A program made the translations under genes and the position numbers. The notes under the pieces were generated by a model. The model saw nothing but the letters and a program-made list of their open reading frames with translations, was not told the origin of the DNA and did no database searches. Below, piece after piece: positions 15,193-24,284 of a stretch of DNA of 64,000 nucleotides (position 1 is the first letter of the stretch; each line of letters starts with the position of its first letter). Source of the stretch: Piscinibacter sp047600445 (GTDB lineage: Bacteria; Pseudomonadota; Gammaproteobacteria; Burkholderiales; Burkholderiaceae_C); contig NZ_JASGKT010000001.1 of the NCBI RefSeq assembly GCF_047600445.1, positions 496,001 through 560,000 of the forward strand, written 5' to 3'.

Positions 15193-17840
15193 TGAAACCG
15201 ACGAGCCAGCCTTTCCGCAAACCCCTGCCCGGCACCTCGCTGGACTACATCGACGCGCGTGCCGCGGTCGAGGCCCTGAAACCGGGCGCCTGGAACGCTC
15301 TGCCCTACACCGCGCGCGTGCATGCCGAGAACCTGGTGCGGCGCGCCGACCCGGCGATCCTGGACGACTGCCTGCGCCAGATCATCGAGCGCCGGCGCGA
15401 CCGCGACTTCCCGTGGTACCCGGTGCGCGTGGTCTGCCACGACATCCTGGGCCAGACCGCGCTCGTGGACCTGGCCGGCCTGCGCGACGCGATCGCGTCG
15501 CAGGGCGGCGATCCGGCCGCGGTGAACCCGGTGGTGCCGGTGCAGTTGATCGTCGACCATTCGCTGGCGGTGGAGTGCGGCGGCTTCGACCCCGGCGCCT
15601 TCGCGAAGAACCGCGCCATCGAGGACAGGCGGAACGAGGACCGCTTCCATTTCATCGAGTGGACGAAACAGGCCTTCAGGAACGTGGACGTGATCCCGCC
15701 CGGCAACGGCATCATGCACCAGATCAACCTGGAGAAGATGTCGCCGGTGGTGTACGTGCAGGACGATGAACGTGGACAGGTGGCCTTCCCCGACACCTGC
15801 GTCGGCACCGACAGCCACACGCCGCACGTCGATGCGCTGGGTGTCATCGCCGTTGGCGTCGGCGGGCTGGAGGCCGAGAACGTGATGCTGGGCCGTGCCT
15901 CGTGGATGCGGCTGCCCGACATCGTCGGCGTCGAGCTGACGGGCCGGCGCCAAAGCGGCATCACCGCCACCGACATCGTGCTGGCGCTGACCGAGTTCCT
16001 GCGCAAGGAAAAGGTGGTCGGCGCCTACCTGGAGTTCTTCGGCGAGGGCACGAAGGGCCTGACCATCGGCGACCGCGCGACCATCTCCAACATGTGCCCC
16101 GAGTACGGCGCGACCGCGGCGCTGTTCTACATCGACGCGCAGACGCTGGACTACCTGCGCCTGACCGGGCGCGACGAGGCCCAGGTCAAGCTGGTCGAGA
16201 CCTATGCGAAGACGGCAGGGTTCTGGGCCGATACGCTGGCCGGCGCCCAGTACGAGCGTGTGCTGAGCTTCGACCTCTCGACCGTGGTGCGCAACATGGC
16301 CGGCCCGTCGAACCCGCACCGCCGGCTGCCGACCAGCGCGCTGGCCGAGCGCGGCATCGCCGGCAACCTGGAGCAGGCGCGCGCGCAGGAGGCGCAGGGG
16401 CTGATGCCCGACGGCGCGGTGATCATCGCCGCCATCACGAGTTGCACCAACACCAGCAACCCGCGCAACGTCATCGCCGCCGGCCTGCTGGCGCGCAACG
16501 CCAACCGCCTGGGCCTCGCGCGCAAGCCCTGGGTCAAGACCTCGCTGGCCCCGGGCTCCAAGGCGGTGGAGCTGTACCTGAAAGAAGCCGGCCTGCTGCC
16601 CGACCTGGAGAAGCTCGGCTTCGGCATCGTCGCCTTCGCCTGCACCACCTGCAACGGCATGAGCGGCGCGCTGGACCCCAAGATCCAGCAGGAGATCGTC
16701 GAGCGCGACCTGTACGCCACCGCGGTGCTGTCGGGCAACCGCAACTTCGACGGCCGCATCCACCCGTATGCGAAGCAGGCCTTCCTGGCCAGCCCGCCGC
16801 TGGTCGTTGCCTACGCGCTCGCCGGCACCGTGCGCTTCGACATCGAGCGCGACGTGCTCGCGGTGGTGGATGGCCGCGAGATCCGCCTGGCCGACCTGTG
16901 GCCCGGCGATGACGAGATCGACGCGCTGGTGCGCGCTGCCGTCAAGCCGGCGATGTTCCGGCAGGTGTACGAGACTATGTTCGCGCTGCGGCCGGTCGAT
17001 GGCGGCGCGGTGAGCCCGCAGTACGACTGGCGGCCGCAGTCCACCTACATCCGCCGCCCGCCGTACTGGGACCGCGAAGGCGTGGGCGCGCTGGCCGCCA
17101 GCCCGCGCACGCTGGCCGGGCTGCGCCCGCTGGCGATCCTGCCGGACAACATCACGACCGACCACCTGTCGCCGTCCAACGCCATCCTGCCCGACAGCGC
17201 GGCCGGCGAGTACCTGGCGAAGATGGGCCTGCCGGAAGAGGACTTCAATTCCTACGCCACGCACCGCGGCGACCACCTGACCGCGATGCGCGCCACCTTC
17301 GCGAACCCGACGCTGAAGAACGAGATGGTGCGCAATACCGACGGCAGCGTGCGCGCCGGCTCGTTGGCGCGCATCGAGCCCGAGGGCCGCGTGGTGCGCA
17401 TGTGGGAGGCGATCGAGACCTACCTGAACCGGCGCCAGCCGCTGATCATCGTCGCCGGCGCCGACTACGGCCAGGGCAGCTCGCGCGACTGGGCCGCCAA
17501 GGGCGTGCGCCTGGCCGGCGTGGAGGCGGTGGTGGCCGAAGGCTTCGAGCGCATCCACCGCACCAACCTGATCGGCATGGGCGTGCTGCCGCTGGAATTC
17601 CAGCCCGGCAGCAACCGGCTGACGCTGCAGCTCGACGGCACCGAGACCTACGACGTGCTCGGCGAGCGCACCCCGCGCGCCACGCTGACGCTGCGCGTGC
17701 AGCGCCGCAACGGCGAAAGCGTCGACGTGCCCGTCACCTGCCGGCTGGATACGGCGGAAGAAGTGTCGATCTACGAGGCCGGCGGCGTGCTGCAGCGCTT
17801 CGCGCAGGACTTCCTGGCCGACCAGAAGAAGGCGGCCTGA
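15192..17840 (+). CDS. acnD: Fe-S-dependent 2-methylcitrate dehydratase AcnD
   Basis: AcnD is the aconitase-like enzyme that dehydrates 2-methylcitrate in organisms lacking PrpD. It makes 2-methylaconitate, which PrpF isomerises. The protein is 882 aa. The [4Fe-4S] ligands are Cys418 (in SCTNTSNPRN) and Cys484 and Cys487 (in CTTCNGMSG). The C-terminal swivel domain includes DYGQGSSRDWAAKG. The start MKPTSQPFRKPLPG at 15192 overlaps the prpC stop in TGATG. No prpD is present in the window, so AcnD plus PrpF is the expected route here. Confidence 0.95.
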   Translation: MKPTSQPFRKPLPGTSLDYIDARAAVEALKPGAWNALPYTARVHAENLVRRADPAILDDCLRQIIERRRDRDFPWYPVRVVCHDILGQTALVDLAGLRDAIASQGGDPAAVNPVVPVQLIVDHSLAVECGGFDPGAFAKNRAIEDRRNEDRFHFIEWTKQAFRNVDVIPPGNGIMHQINLEKMSPVVYVQDDERGQVAFPDTCVGTDSHTPHVDALGVIAVGVGGLEAENVMLGRASWMRLPDIVGVELTGRRQSGITATDIVLALTEFLRKEKVVGAYLEFFGEGTKGLTIGDRATISNMCPEYGATAALFYIDAQTLDYLRLTGRDEAQVKLVETYAKTAGFWADTLAGAQYERVLSFDLSTVVRNMAGPSNPHRRLPTSALAERGIAGNLEQARAQEAQGLMPDGAVIIAAITSCTNTSNPRNVIAAGLLARNANRLGLARKPWVKTSLAPGSKAVELYLKEAGLLPDLEKLGFGIVAFACTTCNGMSGALDPKIQQEIVERDLYATAVLSGNRNFDGRIHPYAKQAFLASPPLVVAYALAGTVRFDIERDVLAVVDGREIRLADLWPGDDEIDALVRAAVKPAMFRQVYETMFALRPVDGGAVSPQYDWRPQSTYIRRPPYWDREGVGALAASPRTLAGLRPLAILPDNITTDHLSPSNAILPDSAAGEYLAKMGLPEEDFNSYATHRGDHLTAMRATFANPTLKNEMVRNTDGSVRAGSLARIEPEGRVVRMWEAIETYLNRRQPLIIVAGADYGQGSSRDWAAKGVRLAGVEAVVAEGFERIHRTNLIGMGVLPLEFQPGSNRLTLQLDGTETYDVLGERTPRATLTLRVQRRNGESVDVPVTCRLDTAEEVSIYEAGGVLQRFAQDFLADQKKAA

Positions 17841-17844
17841 CACC

Positions 17845-19056
17845 ATGGCATCCATTCCCCGAGTTCCCCAGGTGCGCATTCCCGCCACCTACATGCGCGG
17901 CGGCACCAGCAAGGGCGTGTTCTTCCGCCTGCAAGACCTGCCCGAGCGCTGCCGGCAGCCCGGGCCGGCGCGCGACCAACTGTTCCAGCGCGTGATCGGC
18001 AGCCCCGACCCGTACGCGGCGCAGATCGACGGCATGGGCGGCGCCACCTCCAGCACCAGCAAGTGCGTGATCCTGTCGCGCAGCAGCCGGCCCGGCCACG
18101 ACGTGGACTACCTCTACGGCCAGGTCGCTATCGACAAGGATTTCGTCGACTGGTCGGGCAACTGCGGCAACCTGTCGACCGCCGCCGGCGCGTTTGCGAT
18201 CCACGCCGGGCTGATCGACCCGGCGCGCGTGCCGCAGGATGGAACTTGCACGGTACGCATCTGGCAGGCCAACATCGGCAAGACCATCATCGCCCATGTG
18301 CCGGTCAGTGGCGGCCAGGTGCAGGAAACCGGCGACTTCGAGCTCGACGGCGTGACCTTCCCGGCCGCCGAGATCGTGCTCGAATTCATAGCCCCTGCCG
18401 AGGAAGGCGACGACGACGGCGGCGCGATGTTCCCCACCGGCAAGCTGGTCGACGAGCTGCAGGTGCCCGGCATCGGCACGCTGAAGGCCACGCTGATCAA
18501 CGCCGGCATTCCCACCGTCTTCGTCAATGCGGCCGACATCGGCCGCACCGGCACCGAGCTGCGCGAGGCGATCAACGGCGATGCCCAGGCGCTGGCCCGG
18601 TTCGAAGCCATCCGCGTGGCCGGCGCGCTGCGCATGGGCCTGATCAAGACCCCCGAAGAGGCGGCGACGCGCCAGCACACGCCGAAGGTTGCCTTCGTCG
18701 CGCCGCCGCGCGATCACGTGGCCGCCAGCGGCAAGACCATCGCCGCCGGTGACGTGGACCTGCTGGTGCGCGCGCTGTCGATGGGCAAGTTGCACCACGC
18801 GATGATGGGCACGGCCTCGGTGGCCATCGCCACCGCCGCGGCGGTGCCGGGCACGCTGGTCAACCTGGCCGCCGGCGGCGGCGAGCGTGCCGCGGTGCCG
18901 AAATCGATTGTTTTTGGCCACCCCTCCGGCACGCTGCGCGTCGGCGCCGAGGCGCGGTTGGTCGACGGCCGCTGGACCGTCGCCAAGGCCCAGATGAGCC
19001 GCAGCGCCCGCATCCTGATGGAAGGCTGGGTGCGCGTGCCCGGCGACAGTTTCTGA
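17845..19056 (+). CDS. prpF: 2-methylaconitate cis-trans isomerase PrpF
   Basis: PrpF is a DAP-epimerase-fold isomerase that converts the 2-methylaconitate isomer made by AcnD into the one used by aconitase. The protein is 403 aa. The conserved N-terminal segment is IPATYMRGGTSKGVFFRLQD. DWSGNCGNLSTAAGAFAI carries the conserved Cys-containing loop, and the last third has KLHHAMMGTASVAIATAAAV. It starts four bases after acnD, consistent with their strict functional partnership. The only oddity is the high Ala/Gly content usual for this genome. Confidence 0.95.
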   Translation: MASIPRVPQVRIPATYMRGGTSKGVFFRLQDLPERCRQPGPARDQLFQRVIGSPDPYAAQIDGMGGATSSTSKCVILSRSSRPGHDVDYLYGQVAIDKDFVDWSGNCGNLSTAAGAFAIHAGLIDPARVPQDGTCTVRIWQANIGKTIIAHVPVSGGQVQETGDFELDGVTFPAAEIVLEFIAPAEEGDDDGGAMFPTGKLVDELQVPGIGTLKATLINAGIPTVFVNAADIGRTGTELREAINGDAQALARFEAIRVAGALRMGLIKTPEEAATRQHTPKVAFVAPPRDHVAASGKTIAAGDVDLLVRALSMGKLHHAMMGTASVAIATAAAVPGTLVNLAAGGGERAAVPKSIVFGHPSGTLRVGAEARLVDGRWTVAKAQMSRSARILMEGWVRVPGDSF

Positions 19057-19073
19057 ACACCGAACCCACGACC

Positions 19074-19934
19074 ATGTCCACACGCAAACGACTCAAGGCC
19101 CTGGCCGAAGCGCGCCGCGGCGTCATCGTGCCCGGGGCGTTCAACGCGCTGTCGGCCAAGGTCATCGCAGATCTGGGCTTCGAGGCCATCTACATCACCG
19201 GCGCCGGCGTCACCAACATGTGGTTCGGCATGCCGGACCAGGGTTTTATGGGCCTGGCCGAGATCGCCGACCACACCGCGCGCATCCGCGACGCGGTGAC
19301 CGTGCCGCTGATCGTCGACGCCGACACCGGCTTCGGCAATGCGCTGAACGTGGTGCACACGGTGCGCACGCTGGAGCGTGCAGGCGCCGACTGCATCCAG
19401 CTCGAAGACCAGGTGGCGCCCAAGCGCTGCGGGCACTTCTCGGGCAAGGAAGTCATTTCCACCGAAGAGGCGGTGAGCAAGATCAAGGCGGCGGTGGACG
19501 CGCGGCGCGACCCCGACTTCCTGATCATGGCGCGCACCGACGCCGCCGCCACGCAGGGCTTCGACGCCGCCGTGGAGCGCGCGCAGCAGTTCGCCGAGGC
19601 CGGCGCCGACATCCTGTTCGTCGAAGCGGTCACCAAGGCCGAGGAAGTGCGCGCGCTGCCGCGGCGCCTTGCCAAGCCGCAGTTGATGAACATGGTGATC
19701 GGCGGGCGCACGCCGATCTTCAACGCCGCCGAACTGGCCGGGCTGGGCTACGGCATCGTGCTGTACGCCAACGCCGCGCTGCAAGGCGCGGTGGCCGGCA
19801 TGCAGAAGGCGCTGACCGTGCTGCGCGACACCCGGGAAGTGCAGGAGTCCAGCGGCCTGGTGACGCCCTTCGCCGAGCGGCAGCGCCTGGTCGGCAAGCC
19901 GGAGTGGGATGCGCTGGAGAAGCGCTATGGCTGA
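19074..19934 (+). CDS. prpB: PrpB-like methylisocitrate lyase (ICL/PEPM superfamily)
   Basis: A 286-aa lyase of the isocitrate lyase/PEP mutase superfamily. In this operon it should cleave 2-methylisocitrate to pyruvate and succinate. The active-site loop KRCGH is at residues 117-121 with the nucleophile Cys119. Metal-binding context VDADTGFGN and the strand IQLEDQV are present. The sequence is not a close match to enterobacterial PrpB: the segment after KRCGH is FSGK rather than RPNK, and the N-terminus (YITGAGVTNMWFGMPDQG) resembles the broader dimethylmalate-lyase or oxaloacetate-decarboxylase-like branch. Operon position is the main reason for the specific call. Confidence 0.78.
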   Translation: MSTRKRLKALAEARRGVIVPGAFNALSAKVIADLGFEAIYITGAGVTNMWFGMPDQGFMGLAEIADHTARIRDAVTVPLIVDADTGFGNALNVVHTVRTLERAGADCIQLEDQVAPKRCGHFSGKEVISTEEAVSKIKAAVDARRDPDFLIMARTDAAATQGFDAAVERAQQFAEAGADILFVEAVTKAEEVRALPRRLAKPQLMNMVIGGRTPIFNAAELAGLGYGIVLYANAALQGAVAGMQKALTVLRDTREVQESSGLVTPFAERQRLVGKPEWDALEKRYG

Positions 19935-19980
19935 GCGTGGTGTCGGCGCCGCTGCGCCCGGGCCCGCGGGCGGATTCTTC

Positions 19981-20039
19981 TTGACGCAGGCCGGCCCCGG
20001 CAACGCATACTCTCCTTGCCCCGCAAACAAGCAAGGAGA
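19981..20039 (+). promoter_or_regulatory. candidate promoter and inverted repeat before the esterase gene
   Basis: TTGACG (19981-19986) is a good -35 box, and CATACT (20006-20011) a weaker -10 with a long 19-base spacer. A perfect 9-bp inverted repeat, TCTCCTTGC (20011-20019) and GCAAGGAGA (20031-20039), spans the Shine-Dalgarno AAGGAGA. If transcribed whole it would hide the ribosome site; otherwise it may be a DNA operator. Confidence 0.4.
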
Positions 20040-20045
20040 CACACC

Positions 20046-21815
20046 ATGGCATGGCACGGCAAGCGGCGCCTCGGCGCGGTTCTATCGGTCCTGTCGCTCG
20101 GGGCGCTGACCGCCGCGCTGAGCGGCTGCGGCAGCAGCAGCGACGACGACGACAGCCAGCCCACGTTGCGCCAGACGCGCTACGGCGCGGTGCGCGGCAC
20201 CGACGATTCTGCGCAGTCGGGCACCTGGGCGTGGAAGGGCATTCCGTTCGCCAAGCCGCCGGTGGGCGCGCTGCGCTGGAAGGCGCCGGCCGATCCCGAG
20301 GCCTGGAGCGGCACGCGCGACGCGAGCAAGTTCGCCAACGCCTGCGTGCAGTACGGCCGCATCTACGGCCCCGGCGCCAACAACACCTACGACGCCACCA
20401 TCGGCACCACGCTGAACCAGGCGGTGGGCAGCGAAGACTGCCTGTACCTGAACATCTGGCGCCCCGCCAGCAACGCCGCCGGCCTGCCGGTGATCGTGTT
20501 CATCCACGGCGGCAGCAACGTCTCGGGCTACACCGCCGATCCCGTCTACGACGGCGCGGCGCTGGCCAAGGCGGCCGACGCGGTGGTGGTCACCGTGAAC
20601 TACCGGCTCGGCATCTTCGGCTGGCTGAACCTGCCGCAGCTCAAGGAAGGCGCGAGCGCGGCCGAGGACTCGGGCAACTTCGCGACGCTGGACAACATCA
20701 AGGCGCTGCAGTTCATCAACGGCAACATCGCGGCCTTCGGCGGCAACCCGGACAACGTCACGGTGATGGGCCAGTCGGCCGGGGCGATCAACGTCTACGC
20801 GCTGCTGACCTCGCCGCTGGTGGCCGGCGCCAACCCGAAGCTGATGCACAAGGCGGTGCCGATGAGCGGCGGCATCTCGCTGGCCAGCAACGTGCCGCCC
20901 GGCAGCATCCCGACGCTGAACCCGGCCTCCACCGCGCTGGCGCAGGGCAACGCGCTGCTCAACGCGCTGCTGATCGCCGACCGCCTCGCGACCGACGACG
21001 CCACGGCGCAGGCCTACGCCGCGACGCAGACGCCGGCGCAGATCGCCGCCTACCTGCGCGCCAAGGATCCGGCCACGCTGCTGCTGACGCTGCTGACCAA
21101 GCTGGCGCCGCTGGGGCTGGCCGGCTCGGGGCCGATTCCCGACGGCGCGGTGCTGCCGGAGGATCCGATCGCCGCGATCAACGCCGGCAACTACCTCAAG
21201 GTGCCGGTGCTGGCGGGCAACACGCGCGACGAGGCCAAGCTGTTCCCGACCTTCCTCGCGCTGGCGCCGGCGCTGGGCGGCGTCAGCGGCCGGCTGGTCA
21301 GCGACGCGACGCTGTTCGCCACGCAGCTCGGCTACAACCCCGACGCGCCGCCGGCCGTCACGATCGAGCAGTGGATCCCCGCGCAATACCTGCCGGTGAC
21401 GACGCCGGTGACGGGCTTCAACGCCAAGACCGACCTGCTGAACGCGATCTTCTTCGGCACGAGCCGCGACAACGTGATGACGGCGCTGAAGTCGCAGCAG
21501 GACAAGGTCTGGTACTACCGCTTCGACTGGGACGAGGAGCCCGCGCCCTGGAACGACATCTACGGCGCCGCGCACGCCTTCGACCTGCCGTTCGTGTTCG
21601 GCACCTTCGGGCCGTCGCTGTTCGCGAACGTGGCCAACAGCACGGCCAACCGGCCCGGGCGGCTGGCGCTGTCGAACGCGATGATGCAAAGCGTGGCCGC
21701 CTTCGCGCGCAGCGGCGACCCGAACAACGCGGCGCTGGGCGTCGCGTGGCCGGCGTGGCCGAGCCAGTTGCTGTTCGATGCCAGCGCCACGGCGGCGAGC
21801 ATCTCGGTGCAGTGA
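20046..21815 (+). CDS. lipoprotein carboxylesterase, type B
   Basis: A 589-aa type-B carboxylesterase (alpha/beta hydrolase). The N-terminus is a lipoprotein signal with lipobox LSGC and Cys28, followed by a Ser/Asp-rich tether, so the enzyme is probably outer-membrane anchored. Family signatures are EDCLYLNIWRPAS and the nucleophile elbow GQSAGA with Ser244. The catalytic His is expected in AAHAFDLPFVFG. The substrate is unknown; exported bacterial members hydrolyse esters of varied xenobiotics or plant compounds. The ATG at 20046 is chosen for its Shine-Dalgarno and for the signal peptide. The LuxR-type gene starts one base after its stop, suggesting cotranscription. Confidence 0.9.
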   Translation: MAWHGKRRLGAVLSVLSLGALTAALSGCGSSSDDDDSQPTLRQTRYGAVRGTDDSAQSGTWAWKGIPFAKPPVGALRWKAPADPEAWSGTRDASKFANACVQYGRIYGPGANNTYDATIGTTLNQAVGSEDCLYLNIWRPASNAAGLPVIVFIHGGSNVSGYTADPVYDGAALAKAADAVVVTVNYRLGIFGWLNLPQLKEGASAAEDSGNFATLDNIKALQFINGNIAAFGGNPDNVTVMGQSAGAINVYALLTSPLVAGANPKLMHKAVPMSGGISLASNVPPGSIPTLNPASTALAQGNALLNALLIADRLATDDATAQAYAATQTPAQIAAYLRAKDPATLLLTLLTKLAPLGLAGSGPIPDGAVLPEDPIAAINAGNYLKVPVLAGNTRDEAKLFPTFLALAPALGGVSGRLVSDATLFATQLGYNPDAPPAVTIEQWIPAQYLPVTTPVTGFNAKTDLLNAIFFGTSRDNVMTALKSQQDKVWYYRFDWDEEPAPWNDIYGAAHAFDLPFVFGTFGPSLFANVANSTANRPGRLALSNAMMQSVAAFARSGDPNNAALGVAWPAWPSQLLFDASATAASISVQ

Positions 21816-21816
21816 C

Positions 21817-22956
21817 GTGACGACGCCGGCGGCCCGCCTGCCCTCGCCGCGCTGCGCCCGCCAGGCCCTGGCCCGTCTGCAGCAGATGGCCGGGCTGGAC
21901 CTGCGCGGGCCGCCGCTGGTCGAGCCGGTGATGCAGGCGCTGCACCGGCTGGTCGGCTTCGATGCGGGCGGCTACGTGCATCCGGGCAGCGACGGGGTGT
22001 TGCAGACCTACCTGGAAGACCCCGCCATCCAGGCGCGGGAGGCGGCGTACTTCGACCCGCGCATCCTGCGCAGCGAGAACGCGGTGCTGCGCTGCAGCCT
22101 GCACCACCTGGGGCACACGGTGCATCTGGGCGCGGGGCCGCTGATGCTGGCGCAGTTGCTGAAGGTGCCCTACGCCGAGCTGCTGCGCAGCGAGTTCTAC
22201 GACGTGATGCTGCGCCCCTCGGGCGTGACCGACTGGGCCACGCTGGTGCTGCGCGCCGACGGCCGGCGCGTGGGCACGCTGGTCCTGTACCGCCACGCGG
22301 GCTCGGCGCCGTTCACGCGCGAGGAGCTGGACGTGCTGGCGCCGCTGCAGGCCACGCTGGCGCACGTGCTGCAGCCGGGCGATGCGGACGCGCACGACGA
22401 CGGCGACGACAGCGAGCGGCTGGGCAGCGGCCTGCTCGTCGCCACCGCCGGGGGCCGGCCGCAGTGGATCTCGCCCGAGGCCGAAGCCTTGCTGCGGCAG
22501 GCCTTCGGCTGGCGCTGGCGCGGCGCCGCGGGCGCGCTGCCCGCGCCCTTGCAGGCGCTGCTGCGGCGGCTGCATGCGCCCGCGCTGCCGGGCGAGCCGC
22601 TGCCCGTGCCGCAGATGCGCCTGTGCAACGCGCAGGGCTGGTTCTCGCTGCGCGCCACGCGCATGGAGGCCGCGCGCGGCGAGCGGCAGGCCGTGGCGGT
22701 GCACATCACGCGGCGCGCGCCGCGAGGGGTGCGCCTGCTGTCGGCCTTGCAGGCGCTCGGCCTGCCGCAGCGCCAGCACGAACTGGCATGGTGGCTGGCG
22801 CGCGGCCTGCCCGAATCGCAGATCGCCGCGCGCATGGGCATCAGCGCCAACACGGTGGTCTACCACCGGCGGCAGCTCTACAACCGGCTGGGCTTGCAGG
22901 AGCGGCGCGACCTGCTGCGCCGCCTGGATCAGGGCAGCGCCAGTTCCAGCACGTAG
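21817..22956 (+). CDS. LuxR-family transcriptional regulator
   Basis: A 379-aa regulator with a C-terminal LuxR/GerE helix-turn-helix. The DNA-binding part reads QRQHELAWWLARGLPESQIA, then MGISANTVVYHRRQLYNRLG. The N-terminal 300 residues show no domain recognisable with confidence; the length suggests a ligand-sensing region. The GTG at 21817 is preferred because it begins one base after the esterase stop. An earlier ATG at 21778 would overlap the esterase by 38 bases. Position suggests control of, or response to, the esterase reaction. The 3' end overlaps the convergent lipoprotein gene by 28 bases. Confidence 0.8.
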   Translation: MTTPAARLPSPRCARQALARLQQMAGLDLRGPPLVEPVMQALHRLVGFDAGGYVHPGSDGVLQTYLEDPAIQAREAAYFDPRILRSENAVLRCSLHHLGHTVHLGAGPLMLAQLLKVPYAELLRSEFYDVMLRPSGVTDWATLVLRADGRRVGTLVLYRHAGSAPFTREELDVLAPLQATLAHVLQPGDADAHDDGDDSERLGSGLLVATAGGRPQWISPEAEALLRQAFGWRWRGAAGALPAPLQALLRRLHAPALPGEPLPVPQMRLCNAQGWFSLRATRMEAARGERQAVAVHITRRAPRGVRLLSALQALGLPQRQHELAWWLARGLPESQIAARMGISANTVVYHRRQLYNRLGLQERRDLLRRLDQGSASSST

Positions 22957-24284
22957 CCGTCGGCGCGCAGCCGCGCGGGGTCGGCGTCGGCCGTGTGCGT
23001 GCCGGGGCCGCCGCGCATGCCGGCCACGAGCCAGCGGCCGTTGTGCGCCTGCAGGCTGCGCACCGGGTTCTGGCCCGGCGCGGCGGGCAGCGTGAGGCGC
23101 CGGGCGATGCGGCCCTGGGCGTCCAGCACGGCGAGCAGAGGCGCGCCCTGGTCGGAGATGCTGGCGCCCGCCGGGTTCTGCTGGTAGCCGGTGGCCCCGG
23201 CGGCGAGATGGCGGCCGTCGGGCAGCGGGGCGATGTCGAACAGCACGTCGTCGGCGTCCACGTGCAGCACGGCGTGGCGCTGCATGCGGCCGGCGCCGTC
23301 GATCCAGGCGGCGAAGCCGTTCCAGCCGCCGTCCTGCCCCGCCACCTTGTGGCGGCCGGCGAGCGCCCAGCCGCCTTCGGGCACGGCGCGCAGCGCGTAC
23401 ACCTGCGTCGGGCCGCCGCTGTCGAACAAGGTGGCGCCCAGGCGTTGGCCCGCGCCGTCCAGCCGTGTGAGGATGGCGCCGTGGTCGGGCAGCACCGCGG
23501 GCGCCTGGGCGGGGAAGTGCGCCGCATGCGCCGCGAAGGCGCCGTTGTGCGGCGCGGCGGGCACGGCCACGGCGATCTCGCCCTGCGCGTTGGCGGCCAG
23601 CAGCACCTGGAAGTGGTTGACGAGCTGGCCGTAGGTGTCGTGGCTGCCGCTGCTCAGGTAGCGCGCCATCACCGTCGTGCCGGGCTCCAACAGGCGGCGC
23701 CAGCGCGGCGCGTAGCCTTGCGCGGAATGTGCGTGGCGGTAGGCCACCACGGCGTGGCGGCCGGTGCGCAGGGCCACGGCCAGGTCTTCGCCCAGCGCGG
23801 CCAGGCGCACCGCATCGCGCGTGTGCAGCGGCAGCAGCGAGTCGTCGTCCTTGATGCCGCCGTCGTCGTAGTAGGGGTCGAGCGGCGCCGCCGGGTCGGT
23901 CAGCGCGGTGTTCGTGAGCACGCGCGCCTGCGCGTCCAGCCGCAGCAGGCGCAGCTCGCGGTGCGTGGCCAGCACGGCCGAGAGTTCGCCGGAAGGGTGC
24001 GCCGCGATGTCGATCAGCGACCAGCCCTCGGGCGGCGCGTAGAGGTGGTCGCCGCCCGGCGTGCCGACGCGCAGGCGCCGGTCGACGGCGGCGCTCGGCA
24101 GGCCGTCGCGGTACGGGGCGGGCCGTTCCTCCAGCGCCGCATAGCCGGTGGCGGTGGCTTGAACGCGCAGCACGAAGCGGCCCGCGACGACGTGGTCGAT
24201 CGCGGGCTGCGGCTCGGCGCCGCCGCCACCGCAGGCCGCCAGCAGCAGGGTGAGGGCGAGGCCGAGCGCGGGCAGGTTTTTCAT
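22929..24284 (-). CDS. hypothetical lipoprotein, possible beta-propeller
   Basis: A 451-aa protein of unknown function. It starts with a lipoprotein signal, MKNLPALGLALTLLLAAC, with lipobox Cys18 and a Gly-rich stretch after it. The rest holds recurring strand-turn units with patterns such as VLDAQGRIARRL, PSGELSAVL and PDGRHLAAGATG, which suggests a beta-propeller. That is inference from pattern, not a family match. It is translationally coupled to the upstream gene (ATGA overlap at 24281-24284), so the two probably act together. No catalytic motif was seen. Confidence 0.65.
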   Translation of the reverse strand: MKNLPALGLALTLLLAACGGGGAEPQPAIDHVVAGRFVLRVQATATGYAALEERPAPYRDGLPSAAVDRRLRVGTPGGDHLYAPPEGWSLIDIAAHPSGELSAVLATHRELRLLRLDAQARVLTNTALTDPAAPLDPYYDDGGIKDDDSLLPLHTRDAVRLAALGEDLAVALRTGRHAVVAYRHAHSAQGYAPRWRRLLEPGTTVMARYLSSGSHDTYGQLVNHFQVLLAANAQGEIAVAVPAAPHNGAFAAHAAHFPAQAPAVLPDHGAILTRLDGAGQRLGATLFDSGGPTQVYALRAVPEGGWALAGRHKVAGQDGGWNGFAAWIDGAGRMQRHAVLHVDADDVLFDIAPLPDGRHLAAGATGYQQNPAGASISDQGAPLLAVLDAQGRIARRLTLPAAPGQNPVRSLQAHNGRWLVAGMRGGPGTHTADADPARLRADGYVLELALP

